Shown: positions 29,439-38,503, numbered from the stretch's first letter. The stretch: 64,000 nucleotides of DNA from CADEFX01 sp046154585 (GCA_046154585.1 JBJXDX010000073.1:9971-73970); one strand, 5' to 3'. Numbers and translations are program-made. The notes: generated by a model not told the origin, from the sequence alone.

Positions 29439-29571
29439 GAGGCCCGTGCATCGTTACGTCAGCAGTCTCTGGAACGAATGTTGCACGGTGTGAGAGTCCC
29501 ACGGGACCGGCTCCAGTCGATGTTCCGACTATGGCAGGTGCAAATTTCGAACCAGAGCGAGATCCGCCGAC

Positions 29572-30225
29572 ATGACGCCGGCCACACTGACCATCAGCAG
29601 CAAGAACTATTCGTCGTGGTCGATGCGCGGCTGGTTGCTGTGCAAGCTTGCCGGGATCGAGTTCGAGGAGCAGGTGATGCCGCTCGACGACCCGTCGACC
29701 CGCGCCGAGCTCCTGCTGCTGTCGCCCTCGTTCCTGGTGCCCTGCCTGACCCACGACGGCATCAAGGTCTGGGATACGCTGGCGATCGCCGAGTATCTCG
29801 CGGAGGCGCGACCCAACGCCGGCCTCCTGCCGGCCGCTCCGGCCGCGCGCGCCCATTGCCGGGCGATTTGCGGCGAGATGCACGCCGGCTTCTACAATCT
29901 GCGCTCGGCGCTGCCCATGAACCTCAAGGCGCACCATCCCGGATTCAAGATTTTCGCAGGCGCCCAGGCCGACATCGAGCGCGTCTGCACCATCTGGCGC
30001 GAATGCATCAAGCAGTACGGCGGCCCCTATCTGTTCGGTGAGTTGAGCATGGCGGACGCGCTCTACGCGCCGGTCTGCACCCGCTTCCTCACCTACGACG
30101 TGACGCTCGATCCCGTCTGCGCCGCCTACTGCCGCGCCATCATGGACTGGCCCGCCGTCGCGCAGTGGCTGTCGGACGCTTTGGCCGAACCCGCCGAGCT
30201 GGAGGAGCTGGAAGTCGAGTTTTAG
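29572..30225 (+). CDS. glutathione S-transferase family protein
   Basis: 217 residues. An N-terminal thioredoxin-like domain (TLTISSKNYSSWSMRGWLLC, with Ser residues at the position that activates glutathione) is followed by the conserved SPSFLVPCLTHDGIKVWDTLAIAEYLAEA. The all-helical C-terminal half contains GPYLFGELSMADALYAPVCTRF. Substrate unknown. It is divergent from phaZ. Confidence 0.88.
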   Translation: MTPATLTISSKNYSSWSMRGWLLCKLAGIEFEEQVMPLDDPSTRAELLLLSPSFLVPCLTHDGIKVWDTLAIAEYLAEARPNAGLLPAAPAARAHCRAICGEMHAGFYNLRSALPMNLKAHHPGFKIFAGAQADIERVCTIWRECIKQYGGPYLFGELSMADALYAPVCTRFLTYDVTLDPVCAAYCRAIMDWPAVAQWLSDALAEPAELEELEVEF

Positions 30226-30580
30226 AGCGCCTTCCCGGTTCGACTGCTGCCGCACGGGATTCTGGATCCCGGGTCGCGCGCGGGGCTGAAGCCTCGCTTC
30301 CCGACATCGTCCTGGCCCGCGCTTGCTCGGGATGACAGCGTGAGTCGGCAAGGCCGCGCCTCAAACTAAGTTTGTCATCCCGGCCAAGGGAGCGATCATG
30401 CCGAAAGCATGCCTCCGGCATGACCGCGAGCGCTTGGGGCCGCCACGGCTTCCTCGCTCCGGCCGCAAACTGCGCGACATCGTGCACATGGGGTAGATTC
30501 CGGCCCCGATCTGCGCTATCCCCTGCGGGCGCCTGTCGCCCCGGCGGCCGGCAGTGGCGTGCCTCAAAGCACGGACGTCT
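30226..30580. repeat. gap with palindromic intergenic repeats before tRNA-Asn
   Basis: No gene is supported here. The stretch 30243-30440 holds inverted GGATGACA / TGTCATCC units (near 30330 and 30372) and a block AGCATGCCTCCGGCATGACCG near 30404 that resembles the core of the repeat at 12372-12582. These look like REP-type dispersed elements. A tRNA promoter must lie near the right end, but I cannot place it. Confidence 0.45.
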
Positions 30581-30655
30581 TCCGCGGTAGCTCAACGGTA
30601 GAGCAACCGGCTGTTAACCGGTTGGTTGTAGGTTCGAATCCTACCCGCGGAGCCA
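30581..30655 (+). tRNA. tRNA-Asn (GTT)
   Basis: A full cloverleaf of 75 nt including CCA. The acceptor stem is TCCGCGG (30581-30587) with CCGCGGA (30645-30651). The anticodon arm is ACCGG-CTGTTAA-CCGGT with anticodon GTT at 30613-30615, and the T loop is TTCGAAT. The CCA is encoded at 30653-30655. Confidence 0.97.
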
Positions 30656-30702
30656 ATTAAATCAATCGGTTAGAGCGAACGCAGCCATCGCGCTATATTC
30701 CT

Positions 30703-30722
30703 GGGGCCACCTACGGGGCCAC
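30703..30722. repeat. two direct GGGGCCAC copies next to tRNA-Asn
   Basis: GGGGCCAC occurs at 30703-30710 and 30715-30722, 12 bp apart, about 50 bp after the tRNA 3' end and before phage-like genes. It may be part of an attachment or arm-binding region of a former integrated element. Confidence 0.3.
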
Positions 30723-30762
30723 ATTTGAAAAATCTCGTGGTTGAGACCTTAGCCTTCCTTCC

Positions 30763-31092
30763 TTAAGCCACGCCGCCGCGCCGCGTCGGGTTGCCGCCCA
30801 AGTCGCACAGCAGCGTGCGGAATAGCGTTTGGGTTCGCGGTTTGCAGTCCGGCTTTCTCACTTGCACGCGCAGTGCCGACGCGAGCTCCAAAGCAGCACG
30901 GTCGCTTTCCCGCAGCCAATCCATTTCTCCGCAGAACTCGTACCAGGCGGCGGCTTCCTCGGGCCCCAGATGCTTCGGCGGATCTCCGATGGGGCGGTTC
31001 TTTGGCTCGCGCCGGTCTGCAAAGCGTGCGGGGTTCACCCGGTCGCGTCCTGTTGCGCGTGCGACGTGCAGCGGCGTTCTGCGCATGGCCAT
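30763..31092 (-). CDS. phage terminase small-subunit-like protein (P27-type)
   Basis: About 109 residues. Segments such as PKHLGPEEAAAWYEFCGEMD, WLRESDRAALELASAL and the ending TLLCDLGGNPTRRGG resemble the helical P27-family small terminases that recognise phage DNA for packaging. The Met at 31092 follows the stop of the next upstream minus-strand gene by 2 nt; a Met at 31143 would overlap it. No large terminase, portal or capsid gene is nearby, so it is a remnant or an orphan. Confidence 0.5.
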   Translation of the reverse strand: MAMRRTPLHVARATGRDRVNPARFADRREPKNRPIGDPPKHLGPEEAAAWYEFCGEMDWLRESDRAALELASALRVQVRKPDCKPRTQTLFRTLLCDLGGNPTRRGGVA

Positions 31093-31094
31093 CG

Positions 31095-31343
31095 TCAGCA
31101 CCTCCGCGATGCGGCCACGAACTCCCGCACGGACTTCTCGCATGCGGCCTTGGTCCGCACGGTAAAGTCATCACGCGCCTCTTCCGCCGCTTGCATCACA
31201 GCACGCTGCGCGTCTGCCGGAAGGTGTTTCAGGCGGCCGGGCAATTCGTCGAGTTGCACGGACCACGCGTCGCCGATGAAGTCGCCAAGTTCGGCCAGGA
31301 TCTCGGGCGCTGTCATGCTTGGCTCAAGTTTTGGCTGCGACAT
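31095..31343 (-). CDS. small phage-associated hypothetical protein
   Basis: 82 residues, acidic and helical (ILAELGDFIGDAWSVQLDEL, then AVMQAAEEARDDFTVRTKAA). No family is recognised. GGAGG lies immediately before the Met at 31343, slightly close; a Met ten codons in is an alternative. It ends 2 nt before the terminase-like gene, a tight pair typical of phage modules. Confidence 0.45.
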   Translation of the reverse strand: MSQPKLEPSMTAPEILAELGDFIGDAWSVQLDELPGRLKHLPADAQRAVMQAAEEARDDFTVRTKAACEKSVREFVAASRRC

Positions 31344-31538
31344 TCCTCCGTCCCCCGAAGAAAAAAATATTCGCTCGCGTTCGTATCACCAGAATTTAGT
31401 TCGAGCGCAGATATGCGAAAAAAAGTCCCGCCGCCGCTCCCTAAGCGAACCCGAAAAAACTTAGACAGTCCCCCCGGGGGGTGCGGACGGAGCTGGATCC
31501 GCAGCAACCTAACACCGTGGGCGCCGGACGTGTGGAGT
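31344..31538. other. AT-rich phage-like gap with a 12-bp palindrome
   Basis: No gene is seen. It has several A runs (near 31365, 31428 and 31454), unlike the surrounding DNA, and a perfect C6G6 palindrome at 31470-31481. It probably belongs to the phage remnant on its left. Confidence 0.4.
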
Positions 31539-32294
31539 TCAGGCCATGTAGAGGCCGCCATTGGCGTGCACGACTTCGCCTGTGATGAAACGGGCGCGGC
31601 CCGAGGTGAGAAAGACTATGATATCGGCGATGTCAGAGGGCTTGGCCATAGCGCCCAGGGGAATAAGCCGCGATTGTTCAAGCAAATCGGCCTCGCTGAA
31701 TTGATAGCGTGGCTGCGCCGTGTCGGTAAGGCCAGGGGCGATAGCATTGACGCGAATACCATGCGGGGCGAGGGCCAGCGCCATCGAACGGGTGAGGCCG
31801 ATGATGCCGGCCTTGCTGGCTGCGTAGTGGGCACCAAGGACATGGCCGCGCACCGACGAAGAAGAGAGATTGACGATGGCCCCCTTCCGGCCGTTGGTGA
31901 CCATGCGGCGCGCAACTGCCTGAGCGACGACAAAACTCCCCTTGAGATTGACATTGTGGACCTCATCCCACTCCGCCACCGTCAACTCCAAGAAAGGCGA
32001 ACGAGGAAAGATTCCAGCATTGTTGACGAGAGTGTCGAGCCCTGCGAGCGCTGCATCGGCCTCCTCGACGATACGCTCCGCCTCGCTGCTGGTGGCAACG
32101 CTGCCCTGCACGAGCACGGCCCTGCGCCCGAGGGCACGAATATCGGCAGCTGCCGCCTCAGCGCCGGGCTTGTCATCGAGCCAGTTGACGGCAACGTCGG
32201 CGCCGGCGCGAGCGAGCGCGAGGGTGCACGCCCGACCGATGCCCTGCTGGGCACCGGTGACTAGGGCGCACCGTCCTTCGAGGTCCGATTGCAT
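31539..32294 (-). CDS. SDR-family oxidoreductase
   Basis: 251 residues, normal for classical SDRs of the FabG or sugar-alcohol type. The NAD(P) motif is TGAQQGIG, with NNAG following. The catalytic residues are Ser in NLSSSSVRG and Tyr/Lys in HYAASKAG, and the C-terminus has FITGEVVHANGG. The Met at 32294 has GGGGAG 8 nt upstream. It is divergent from the first HyuC-like hydrolase, with starts about 80 bp apart, so they may share control. Substrate unknown; a hydroxy or keto intermediate of the catabolic island is a guess. Confidence 0.88.
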   Translation of the reverse strand: MQSDLEGRCALVTGAQQGIGRACTLALARAGADVAVNWLDDKPGAEAAAADIRALGRRAVLVQGSVATSSEAERIVEEADAALAGLDTLVNNAGIFPRSPFLELTVAEWDEVHNVNLKGSFVVAQAVARRMVTNGRKGAIVNLSSSSVRGHVLGAHYAASKAGIIGLTRSMALALAPHGIRVNAIAPGLTDTAQPRYQFSEADLLEQSRLIPLGAMAKPSDIADIIVFLTSGRARFITGEVVHANGGLYMA

Positions 32295-32375
32295 GTGATT
32301 GCTCCCCGATTGGCGTTGTGATGGGATGTTGGCGGCTCGGCGCGGGCCGCTCATTCGCAACTGTCGGAGACGACG

Positions 32376-33668
32376 GTGTCCCCTTCGAGTGCAAATATCA
32401 AGGCTGCGGTGCGGGCTCAGGAGGCGCAGGTTGCCTCGCTCTTCGAGCAATTGCGTGCGGGCAGCCTCGACCCGAAATTGCCTGGCGTCACCCGTGACAC
32501 CTACGGGCCTGGCGAGCAGTTCGCCTACAAGGTCATCGGGGAAAGGGCATCAAGGCTCGGGCTCGAGCAGCGCTACGATCACGCGGCGAACCTCTTCATG
32601 ACGCTTCCCGGGCATGACCGAACTCGGCCGCGCATCATGTTGGGCTCGCATCTTGATTCGGTCGCGAACGGCGGCAACTTCGACGGCGCGGCGGGTGTTG
32701 TCGCGGGACTCGTTGCGACGCAGGCGCTGAAATCGCTGGGTATCACGCCCTCTTGCGACGTGACCACGATGGCAATACGGGCGGAGGAAAGCGTTTGGTT
32801 CGAGGTCTCCTACATCGGCTCGCGCGCAGCGTTTGGCATGCTGCCGGACGGCGCGCTGGAGGCGAGGCGGACGGACAGCGGACGCATGCTTGCCGAATAC
32901 ATGCGCGACTGCGGCGCCGATGTCGAAGCGGTGCGCGCGCGGAAAGCTTCGCTGCAAGCGCAAGATATTGGCGCCTGGGTGGAGGTGCACATCGAACAGG
33001 CGCCGCAACTGATCGAGGCGGGGCTGCAGGTCGCGATCGGAACCGGTGTACCGGGCAACTTCCGCTATCCTGAAATAGAGATTAAGGGCGAGTGGGCGCA
33101 CGTCGGACTGCCGCGCCGCTTTCGGCACGATGCGGTGCTCGCTGCCAGCGACTTCGCGCTCGGTCTCGACGAGATCTGGAAGGCGGCGGACGCGGCGTGT
33201 AAGCCGATGGCCTTTACCATTGGGCGCTTCTTCACGGATGCGACGGAGCATGCCATGACGAAGGTCGCCGGGCGTATGTCGCTTAGCCTCGATGTTCGTG
33301 CTTACGACAGGGGGCACCTCGATGCGCTGGAAGCAAAAGTCAAGCAGCTCATAATTGCGGTAGAGGAAAAGCGCGGCGTCAGGATTGACCTCGGCAGGCG
33401 GACATCGGCCGAGGTGGCACCGTCGGATCCGGCGCTCTATGCCGAGCTGACCCAAGCCGCGGCCGCCGCGGGGATCAGCACGATGCCGCTCGCCAGCCCC
33501 GCCTCCCACGATACGGCGACATTCACGGTGGCTGGCGTGCCAACATGCATGCTCTTTGTACGCAATGCCAACGGCAGCCACAATCCGCACGAGGCGATGG
33601 AAATTCCCGATTTCCTGGATGCCGCAGTTGTTCTCACCGAATGGCTCGCGCGGCGCGTTGCGATTTGA
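32376..33668 (+). CDS. M20-family N-carbamoyl amino-acid hydrolase-like enzyme (HyuC type)
   Basis: 430 residues. It probably hydrolyses an N-carbamoyl or N-acyl amino acid, with two divalent metals. Metal and catalytic motifs are GSHLDSVANGGNFDGAAGVV (H and D), AIRAEESVWF (the Glu pair), EVHIEQAPQL (H), and NGSHNPHEAMEI (H near the end). The lid or dimerisation domain lies between about residues 215 and 330. The usual EEGxRF is replaced by EESVWF, a change shared with the second copy. The start is GTG with GGAG upstream. It is separated from the aminotransferase by about 400 bp. Confidence 0.87.
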   Translation: MSPSSANIKAAVRAQEAQVASLFEQLRAGSLDPKLPGVTRDTYGPGEQFAYKVIGERASRLGLEQRYDHAANLFMTLPGHDRTRPRIMLGSHLDSVANGGNFDGAAGVVAGLVATQALKSLGITPSCDVTTMAIRAEESVWFEVSYIGSRAAFGMLPDGALEARRTDSGRMLAEYMRDCGADVEAVRARKASLQAQDIGAWVEVHIEQAPQLIEAGLQVAIGTGVPGNFRYPEIEIKGEWAHVGLPRRFRHDAVLAASDFALGLDEIWKAADAACKPMAFTIGRFFTDATEHAMTKVAGRMSLSLDVRAYDRGHLDALEAKVKQLIIAVEEKRGVRIDLGRRTSAEVAPSDPALYAELTQAAAAAGISTMPLASPASHDTATFTVAGVPTCMLFVRNANGSHNPHEAMEIPDFLDAAVVLTEWLARRVAI

Positions 33669-34063
33669 AGCCGCCCCCTGAGGGAGCCACTGGGTTGGCA
33701 AGGGCAGGTTAGGGTCAGAATTCTCCCTTGGGTGCGGGGTCGCAACTAGGTCAGCTTTGGCCCCTGAAAATTGCCGCAGCGCCGCAAACGCATTGTCGGC
33801 AGCAGCGTGCCAGCTCCTGACTTTGGCGCAGCGAATTGAGGGCGTCGGTCTGTTCTCAAAGCGACGGACGACATGGATGGCTTCTCTGGTGCCTCTGAGA
33901 TGGCCCGCGCTGTCGGCCCGCCTCGAGTGCAAGACTTGGTCATCCGACACGCAACGCGCTCGTCACACCCCCTTCCGATTTTCTGATTCCACAATTCCGT
34001 AAAACTGAATTAGATTTGGAGGGCCTAGGCGCAAAACGCGTGAGGAAGCAGGCGGAGGCGACC
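33669..34063 (+). other. 395-bp gap upstream of the catabolic operon
   Basis: No supported gene. An open frame of 81 codons on the plus strand has no ribosome-binding site or recognisable family. The last 60 bp are AT-richer (near 33990-34015) and are the likely promoter region for the aminotransferase and the genes after it, but no clear -35/-10 pair can be assigned. Confidence 0.4.
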
Positions 34064-35452
34064 ATGGAGAAGACATTCCGCTTTTCAAACATTCATACGG
34101 ACTTCCAGGCCCGCGATGCCAAGTCCGTGTTCGGCTGGCGCTACTCGCCGCGTATCATCTTCAAGGCCGGGAAGGGCACCAAGCTCGTCGACCTCGACGG
34201 TAACGAGTACTACGACCTCACCTCCGGCATGATGTGCATGGTGCTCGGCCATTCGCACCCGGAGCTGACCGAGGTCATCCGCGAAATGGCGGGCGCCTTC
34301 CTGCACGAGTCCTCGTGGTACTCCAATCCATGGGTCGTGGAGTTCGCGGAGCTGCTCGGCGCCAACACGCCGGGCGATCTCAAGGTCGTCAATTTCGCCG
34401 TCACCGGCTCGGAAGCCAACGAGATTGCTATGCGCATGGCGCTGGCAGCAACCGGTCGGTTCGACATTGTCTCTATGATCCGCGGCTTGCATGGAGGCAG
34501 CCTCGCGGTGGAGGCGCTCACCAGCGTCGGCGGCAATCGCAAAAAGGGGCTCGGGCCGCTGATGTTCCCGGCCAAGTCCAATGCTCTGCTTCCGCCCTAC
34601 TGCTACCGCTGTCCCGTCAATCTCACCTATCCCTCCTGCGACGTGGCCTGCCTGCGCGCCAGCGAGGAAATGCTCGAGTTCGTCACCAGTCAGGACATCG
34701 CCGCCGTCATAGCCGAGACCATCCCGGTGCCGGGCGGTATGATCGTGCCGCCCAAGGAATGGTTGCCGCGTCTGTCGCAACTGGCCAAACGCTGGGGCGC
34801 CTTGCTCGTGCTCGATGAATGCCAGCTTGCGCCCGCCCGCACCGGCAAGATGTGGGCCATGGAGCACTACGGCGTCACACCGGACATCGTCACCTGGGGC
34901 AAGGGCCTGTCCGCCGGCCTTGCCATCTGCGGTACTATCACGACGCCGGAGATCGCCGAGCAGGTGCGCGGCCAGTGCGGTTTGCCCTGGGGCGGCACCT
35001 ATTCCGGCGATCCGCTTTCCGCTGCCGTCGCCTTGAAGCAGCTCGAGATCGTGCTGCGCGACAAGCTCCCCGAGCGGGCCGAAGCCCTCGGCCAGGTGGC
35101 CGAGCGCGAGCTGGCCGCCCTCGCCGACAAGTACGAATGCATCGGCGATGTGCGCGGCAAGGGCCTCTATCGCATGCTCGACATCGTCAAGGACAAGAAG
35201 TCCAAGGCACCCGATCCGGTCATGGCCGAGCGTATCCGCTATAACGCGGCGCTCGAAGGCGTCATTAGCATCGCGGTCAAGCACTACTTCCGCTTTGCGC
35301 CGCCGCTGATCGTCACCGAGGCGGAGCTCGAGGATATGGTCAGCCGCCTGGAGATCGCCATCCAGCGCGCCTTGGCGGGCTACCCCAAGGACATCGATTT
35401 CCGCGAATCCAGCTCGCTCGCCGTGGGCGACCGGCCGGTCGCCGCGGAATGA
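34064..35452 (+). CDS. class III PLP-dependent aminotransferase-like enzyme
   Basis: 462 residues. The fold-type I features are AVTGSEANEIAMRMA (phosphate-binding), LLVLDECQLAPARTGKMWAM (Asp for the pyridine N), and WGKGLSAGLAICG with the PLP lysine. GGTYSGDPLSAAVAL completes the class III pattern. It resembles 2,2-dialkylglycine decarboxylase and omega-aminotransferases. A small Cys cluster (YCYRCPVNLTYPSCDVACL) is unusual and may be family-specific. GGAGG is 5 nt before the Met at 34064. It is the first gene of a long co-directional run and could handle the amine released by the hydrolases. Confidence 0.88.
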   Translation: MEKTFRFSNIHTDFQARDAKSVFGWRYSPRIIFKAGKGTKLVDLDGNEYYDLTSGMMCMVLGHSHPELTEVIREMAGAFLHESSWYSNPWVVEFAELLGANTPGDLKVVNFAVTGSEANEIAMRMALAATGRFDIVSMIRGLHGGSLAVEALTSVGGNRKKGLGPLMFPAKSNALLPPYCYRCPVNLTYPSCDVACLRASEEMLEFVTSQDIAAVIAETIPVPGGMIVPPKEWLPRLSQLAKRWGALLVLDECQLAPARTGKMWAMEHYGVTPDIVTWGKGLSAGLAICGTITTPEIAEQVRGQCGLPWGGTYSGDPLSAAVALKQLEIVLRDKLPERAEALGQVAERELAALADKYECIGDVRGKGLYRMLDIVKDKKSKAPDPVMAERIRYNAALEGVISIAVKHYFRFAPPLIVTEAELEDMVSRLEIAIQRALAGYPKDIDFRESSSLAVGDRPVAAE

Positions 35453-35479
35453 GTGCGTCGAAGCAATAGGGAGCATCCG

Positions 35480-36373
35480 GTGCGCCGGCCACCAGCAGCG
35501 CTCGACTCACCAGCAGCCAAGGTGATCGCCGTGCTCGACACGGTGGCGACACGCGGCATCGCCTCTGTGTCGGCCATCGCCGCCGAGCTTTCCATCCCTG
35601 CGCCGACGGTGCATCGTATCGCGCTGGAGCTCGAGCGCCTCGGCTATCTCCAGCGCGAGCCCGGATCGCGGCAGCTCACCGTGTCGGCGCCGCTTGTGAC
35701 GCTCGCCGCCAACGTGCTCTTGGCTGCCTCGAGCCAGCTCACCACGCAGGCCATCCTGCGGAAGGTCTCCGAATCGATCGGCGAGATGTGCAGCCTCGGC
35801 GTCCAAGTCGGCGACGAGGTCGTCTATATGGCCAGCGCCGAGCCGCAGCAGGACCTGATGCTGTCGTTTCGCGCCGGCCGTACGGCTCCACTTTACTGCA
35901 CGTCGAGCGGACGCCTGTTCCTGGCGCGCCTGTCGGACCACGAGCTGGCCGGCTACTTGGGGGCAAGCCGCCGCAAGGCCTATACGGCCTACACCCGCGC
36001 CAGCGCCGGCCAGATCATGGCCGACATCCGCAAGGTGCGCGCGCAAGGCTTTGCCATCTCCAACCAGGAGTACATGCTGCACGTCTCCGGTGCGGCCGTG
36101 CCGGTCCTCAATCACGAGAACAAGCTGGTTGCCGCCTTGTCCGTGGCAGCCCTCAGCGTACGCACCAGCTCGCAGCAGCTACGCCAGCTCATTCCAACGC
36201 TCCAAGACGCCGCGACTGCGCTCGCGGCGAGCTTTGCTCGCGCCGGTGACCGAAATCTCGGCAGCCGGCGCCCCATACGTGCGCAGCCCTCGATCAGGCT
36301 GCGCACCGCGCGACGAGCGCCGCCGAAGCCGCGAGCCGAGCGAAGACACAGGGCGGATGCCAGGCGTGAGTAG
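35480..36373 (+). CDS. IclR-family transcriptional regulator
   Basis: About 297 residues. A winged helix-turn-helix (SVSAIAAELSIPAPTVHRIALELERLGYL) is followed by the IclR effector domain with LGVQVGDEVVYMASA, YCTSSGRLFLA, and GAAVPVLNHENKLVAALSVAA. A basic Arg-rich tail of about 40 residues is extra. The GTG at 35480 has GGGAG at 6 nt and is preferred over the GTG at 35453. It lies within the catabolic operon and very likely controls it; the effector is unknown. Confidence 0.87.
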   Translation: MRRPPAALDSPAAKVIAVLDTVATRGIASVSAIAAELSIPAPTVHRIALELERLGYLQREPGSRQLTVSAPLVTLAANVLLAASSQLTTQAILRKVSESIGEMCSLGVQVGDEVVYMASAEPQQDLMLSFRAGRTAPLYCTSSGRLFLARLSDHELAGYLGASRRKAYTAYTRASAGQIMADIRKVRAQGFAISNQEYMLHVSGAAVPVLNHENKLVAALSVAALSVRTSSQQLRQLIPTLQDAATALAASFARAGDRNLGSRRPIRAQPSIRLRTARRAPPKPRAERRHRADARRE

Positions 36374-36512
36374 CCAGCCGACAATAATTTTCGGGCTCTC
36401 CGGACGCGGCGGTGTTGCGTCGGCGGAACGGTCGCACCAGTATGTGGCGCTTCCTGAGGTGGCATCGGCGCGGGACACGCTGGCGCCGATTTGCGTTTTC
36501 CAGGAGGCGCTC

Positions 36513-37838
36513 GTGGCCAATGACGCACCAGTTGCGGAGGGACACGCCGAAGCCCGGGTCGGTCCGCCCGACCTGCAGCGCCTCGCCGTCGATCTCTTCG
36601 GCACGTTCCGGCAAATGTCGTTCGATGGGGTCGGCATCAGCCGCGAGACCTATGGTCCGGCGGAAACGGCCGCAATGCAGGTCGTCGAGCAACTGGGCCA
36701 TAAGCTAGGCATCGAGACGGCGTGGGATGCAGCCCGCAACCTCGTGCTGCGCCTTCCAGGCCGTGATGCCGGACTGCCCGTCGTCGCCACGGGATCGCAC
36801 CTCGACAGCGTGCCCCAGGGCGGCAATTTCGACGGCGCTGCCGGCGTCATCGCCGGCCTCATGGCGTTGCTCTCCGCCAAGGCGCGCGGCCATCCGCTCA
36901 GGTCCATCGAGCTCCACGTCCTGCGCGGCGAGGAAAGCGCGTGGTACGGCGGCCCCTGCTACTTCGGGTCCCGCGCGCTATTCGGACTGCTCACTGAGGC
37001 CGACTTCAAAAGCACGCATCGCTCGTCCGGACACGATCTCGCCTACCATATGGCCTCCTGCGGCGCCGACATGGCGCCGCTCACAGCGCGCAACCCGCTC
37101 CGCAACGTGGCAACGTTCGCCTGCTGGATGGAGCTGCATATCGAGCAGGGCCCCGTCCTCATTGCGCGCGAGAAGCCCGTGGGCCTCGTCACCGGCATTC
37201 GCGGCAATGTCCGGCATCGCCGCGTCACGTGCCGTGGCGAGGCGGCCCACTCGGGCGCCGTGCCGCGCTGGCTCAGGCGCGATGCTGTGCTGGCCATGGC
37301 CGAGCTGCTGATGCGGCTCGACGAGCACTGGCGCGTGCTCTTGGAGTGGGGCGAGGACCTTGTCGTCACCTCGGGCATCGTCGAGACCAACCCCAAGGAG
37401 CACGCGGTGTCGCGCGTGCCGGGCGAGGTGACGTTCGCGCTCGAGTATCGCAGCCAGGACGCCAAGACGCTGACCTCCTTCGGCGCCCTGATTCACTCCG
37501 AATGCGCCCAGGTGGCAGCCCGGCGTGGCGTGACCTTCGATTTCGGCCCGCCGGCGCTGACGCCGCCTGCACGCATGTCGGACAGGATCACGACACTCCT
37601 GCAGCGCGAGGCCGAGTCTGCCGGCGTGGCCTGCGAGATCATGGCGTCCGGCGCCGGACATGACACAGCCGTGTTCGCCAACGCGGGCGTGCCGTCCAGC
37701 ATGATCTTCGTGCGCAACGACAAGGGCAGCCACAACCCGCAAGAAAGCATGGACCTCGCAGATTTCTTTGCAGGCGCGGAGGTTCTGGCGCGCGGGGTCT
37801 GGCAGGCGGCCAACGACGCCGGAGATTTCCGGTCATGA
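36513..37838 (+). CDS. second M20-family N-carbamoyl amino-acid hydrolase-like enzyme (HyuC type)
   Basis: 441 residues and a paralogue of the 32376 gene. It shows GSHLDSVPQGGNFDGAAGVI, VLRGEESAWYG, ELHIEQGPVL and KGSHNPQESMDL, the same metal set. As in its paralogue, a Trp follows the Glu pair (EESAWY). The GTG at 36513 has AGGAGG 5 nt upstream; the frame is open far upstream but those residues do not look like coding sequence. It overlaps the PyrE-like start by 4 bp (ATGA), so it is translationally coupled. Confidence 0.87.
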   Translation: MANDAPVAEGHAEARVGPPDLQRLAVDLFGTFRQMSFDGVGISRETYGPAETAAMQVVEQLGHKLGIETAWDAARNLVLRLPGRDAGLPVVATGSHLDSVPQGGNFDGAAGVIAGLMALLSAKARGHPLRSIELHVLRGEESAWYGGPCYFGSRALFGLLTEADFKSTHRSSGHDLAYHMASCGADMAPLTARNPLRNVATFACWMELHIEQGPVLIAREKPVGLVTGIRGNVRHRRVTCRGEAAHSGAVPRWLRRDAVLAMAELLMRLDEHWRVLLEWGEDLVVTSGIVETNPKEHAVSRVPGEVTFALEYRSQDAKTLTSFGALIHSECAQVAARRGVTFDFGPPALTPPARMSDRITTLLQREAESAGVACEIMASGAGHDTAVFANAGVPSSMIFVRNDKGSHNPQESMDLADFFAGAEVLARGVWQAANDAGDFRS

Positions 37839-38503
37839 CGCAAGCTCATCGCAACGCTGCCGAGGCTGCCCGCATCGTCGTGGAGAGCGGCGCGATCTAC
37901 ACGCGAAGCACAGGCGATCCCTTCTTTTTCACCTCGGGATGGGCAAGTCCCATTTTCGTGGACATCAAGCGGCTGGTATCGCTGCCGGGCGCGCGCGACA
38001 CGCTCATCGCCATGTCATTGGAAAAGATCGCGACTGCGTTCCCTGCCAAGTCGTTCGACATGGTTGCCGCGTGCGAGGTCGCCGGCATTCCGTTTGCCGC
38101 GATCATTGCCGACCGCCTCGGCCTGCCCCTCGTTGTGGTCCGCAAGCAAAGCAAGGGCTTCGGCCGCCTCGCCCAGTTCGAAGGCACGTTCGAGCCGGGC
38201 ATCCGTGCCCTGATGATCGACGATCTGGCGACCGACGGCGTCAGCAAGGCCACCTTCCGCGCCGCCCTCGAGCGCGCGGAAGCCCGCGTGGTGGGCATCT
38301 TCGTCCTGATGGACTACGCCATCTTTGCCTCGCCGACCCCGATCACCAGCCTGACGACACTGGCGGATATCATCGCAGCAGCCGGGCAGCGTCTGGATCA
38401 GCGCGCACTGCAGGACGTGAAGAGCTTTGCTGCCGATCCGCCCGCCTGGTCGAAGCGCAGTGGCGGGATCGGCGCTCTGCCGCAATCCAGGAGGCAAGGC
38501 TGA
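37835..38503 (+). CDS. orotate phosphoribosyltransferase-like protein (PyrE family)
   Basis: 222 residues. The PRPP-binding loop is RALMIDDLATDGVSKATF; GIPFAAIIADRLGLPLVVVRK and FTSGWASPIFVDIKRLVS match PyrE. A true PyrE makes orotidine monophosphate. Here it is embedded between a HyuC-like hydrolase (ATGA overlap) and a HyuA gene, so it may instead salvage or sense a pyrimidine-like compound linked to the pathway. Whether the genome has another pyrE cannot be seen. It is probably active, as the motif residues are intact. Confidence 0.82.
   Translation: MTQAHRNAAEAARIVVESGAIYTRSTGDPFFFTSGWASPIFVDIKRLVSLPGARDTLIAMSLEKIATAFPAKSFDMVAACEVAGIPFAAIIADRLGLPLVVVRKQSKGFGRLAQFEGTFEPGIRALMIDDLATDGVSKATFRAALERAEARVVGIFVLMDYAIFASPTPITSLTTLADIIAAAGQRLDQRALQDVKSFAADPPAWSKRSGGIGALPQSRRQG

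Noticed and set aside
31470..31481. C6G6 palindrome as a terminator
   Set aside because: There is no loop and no T run on either side, so it cannot be a normal intrinsic terminator.
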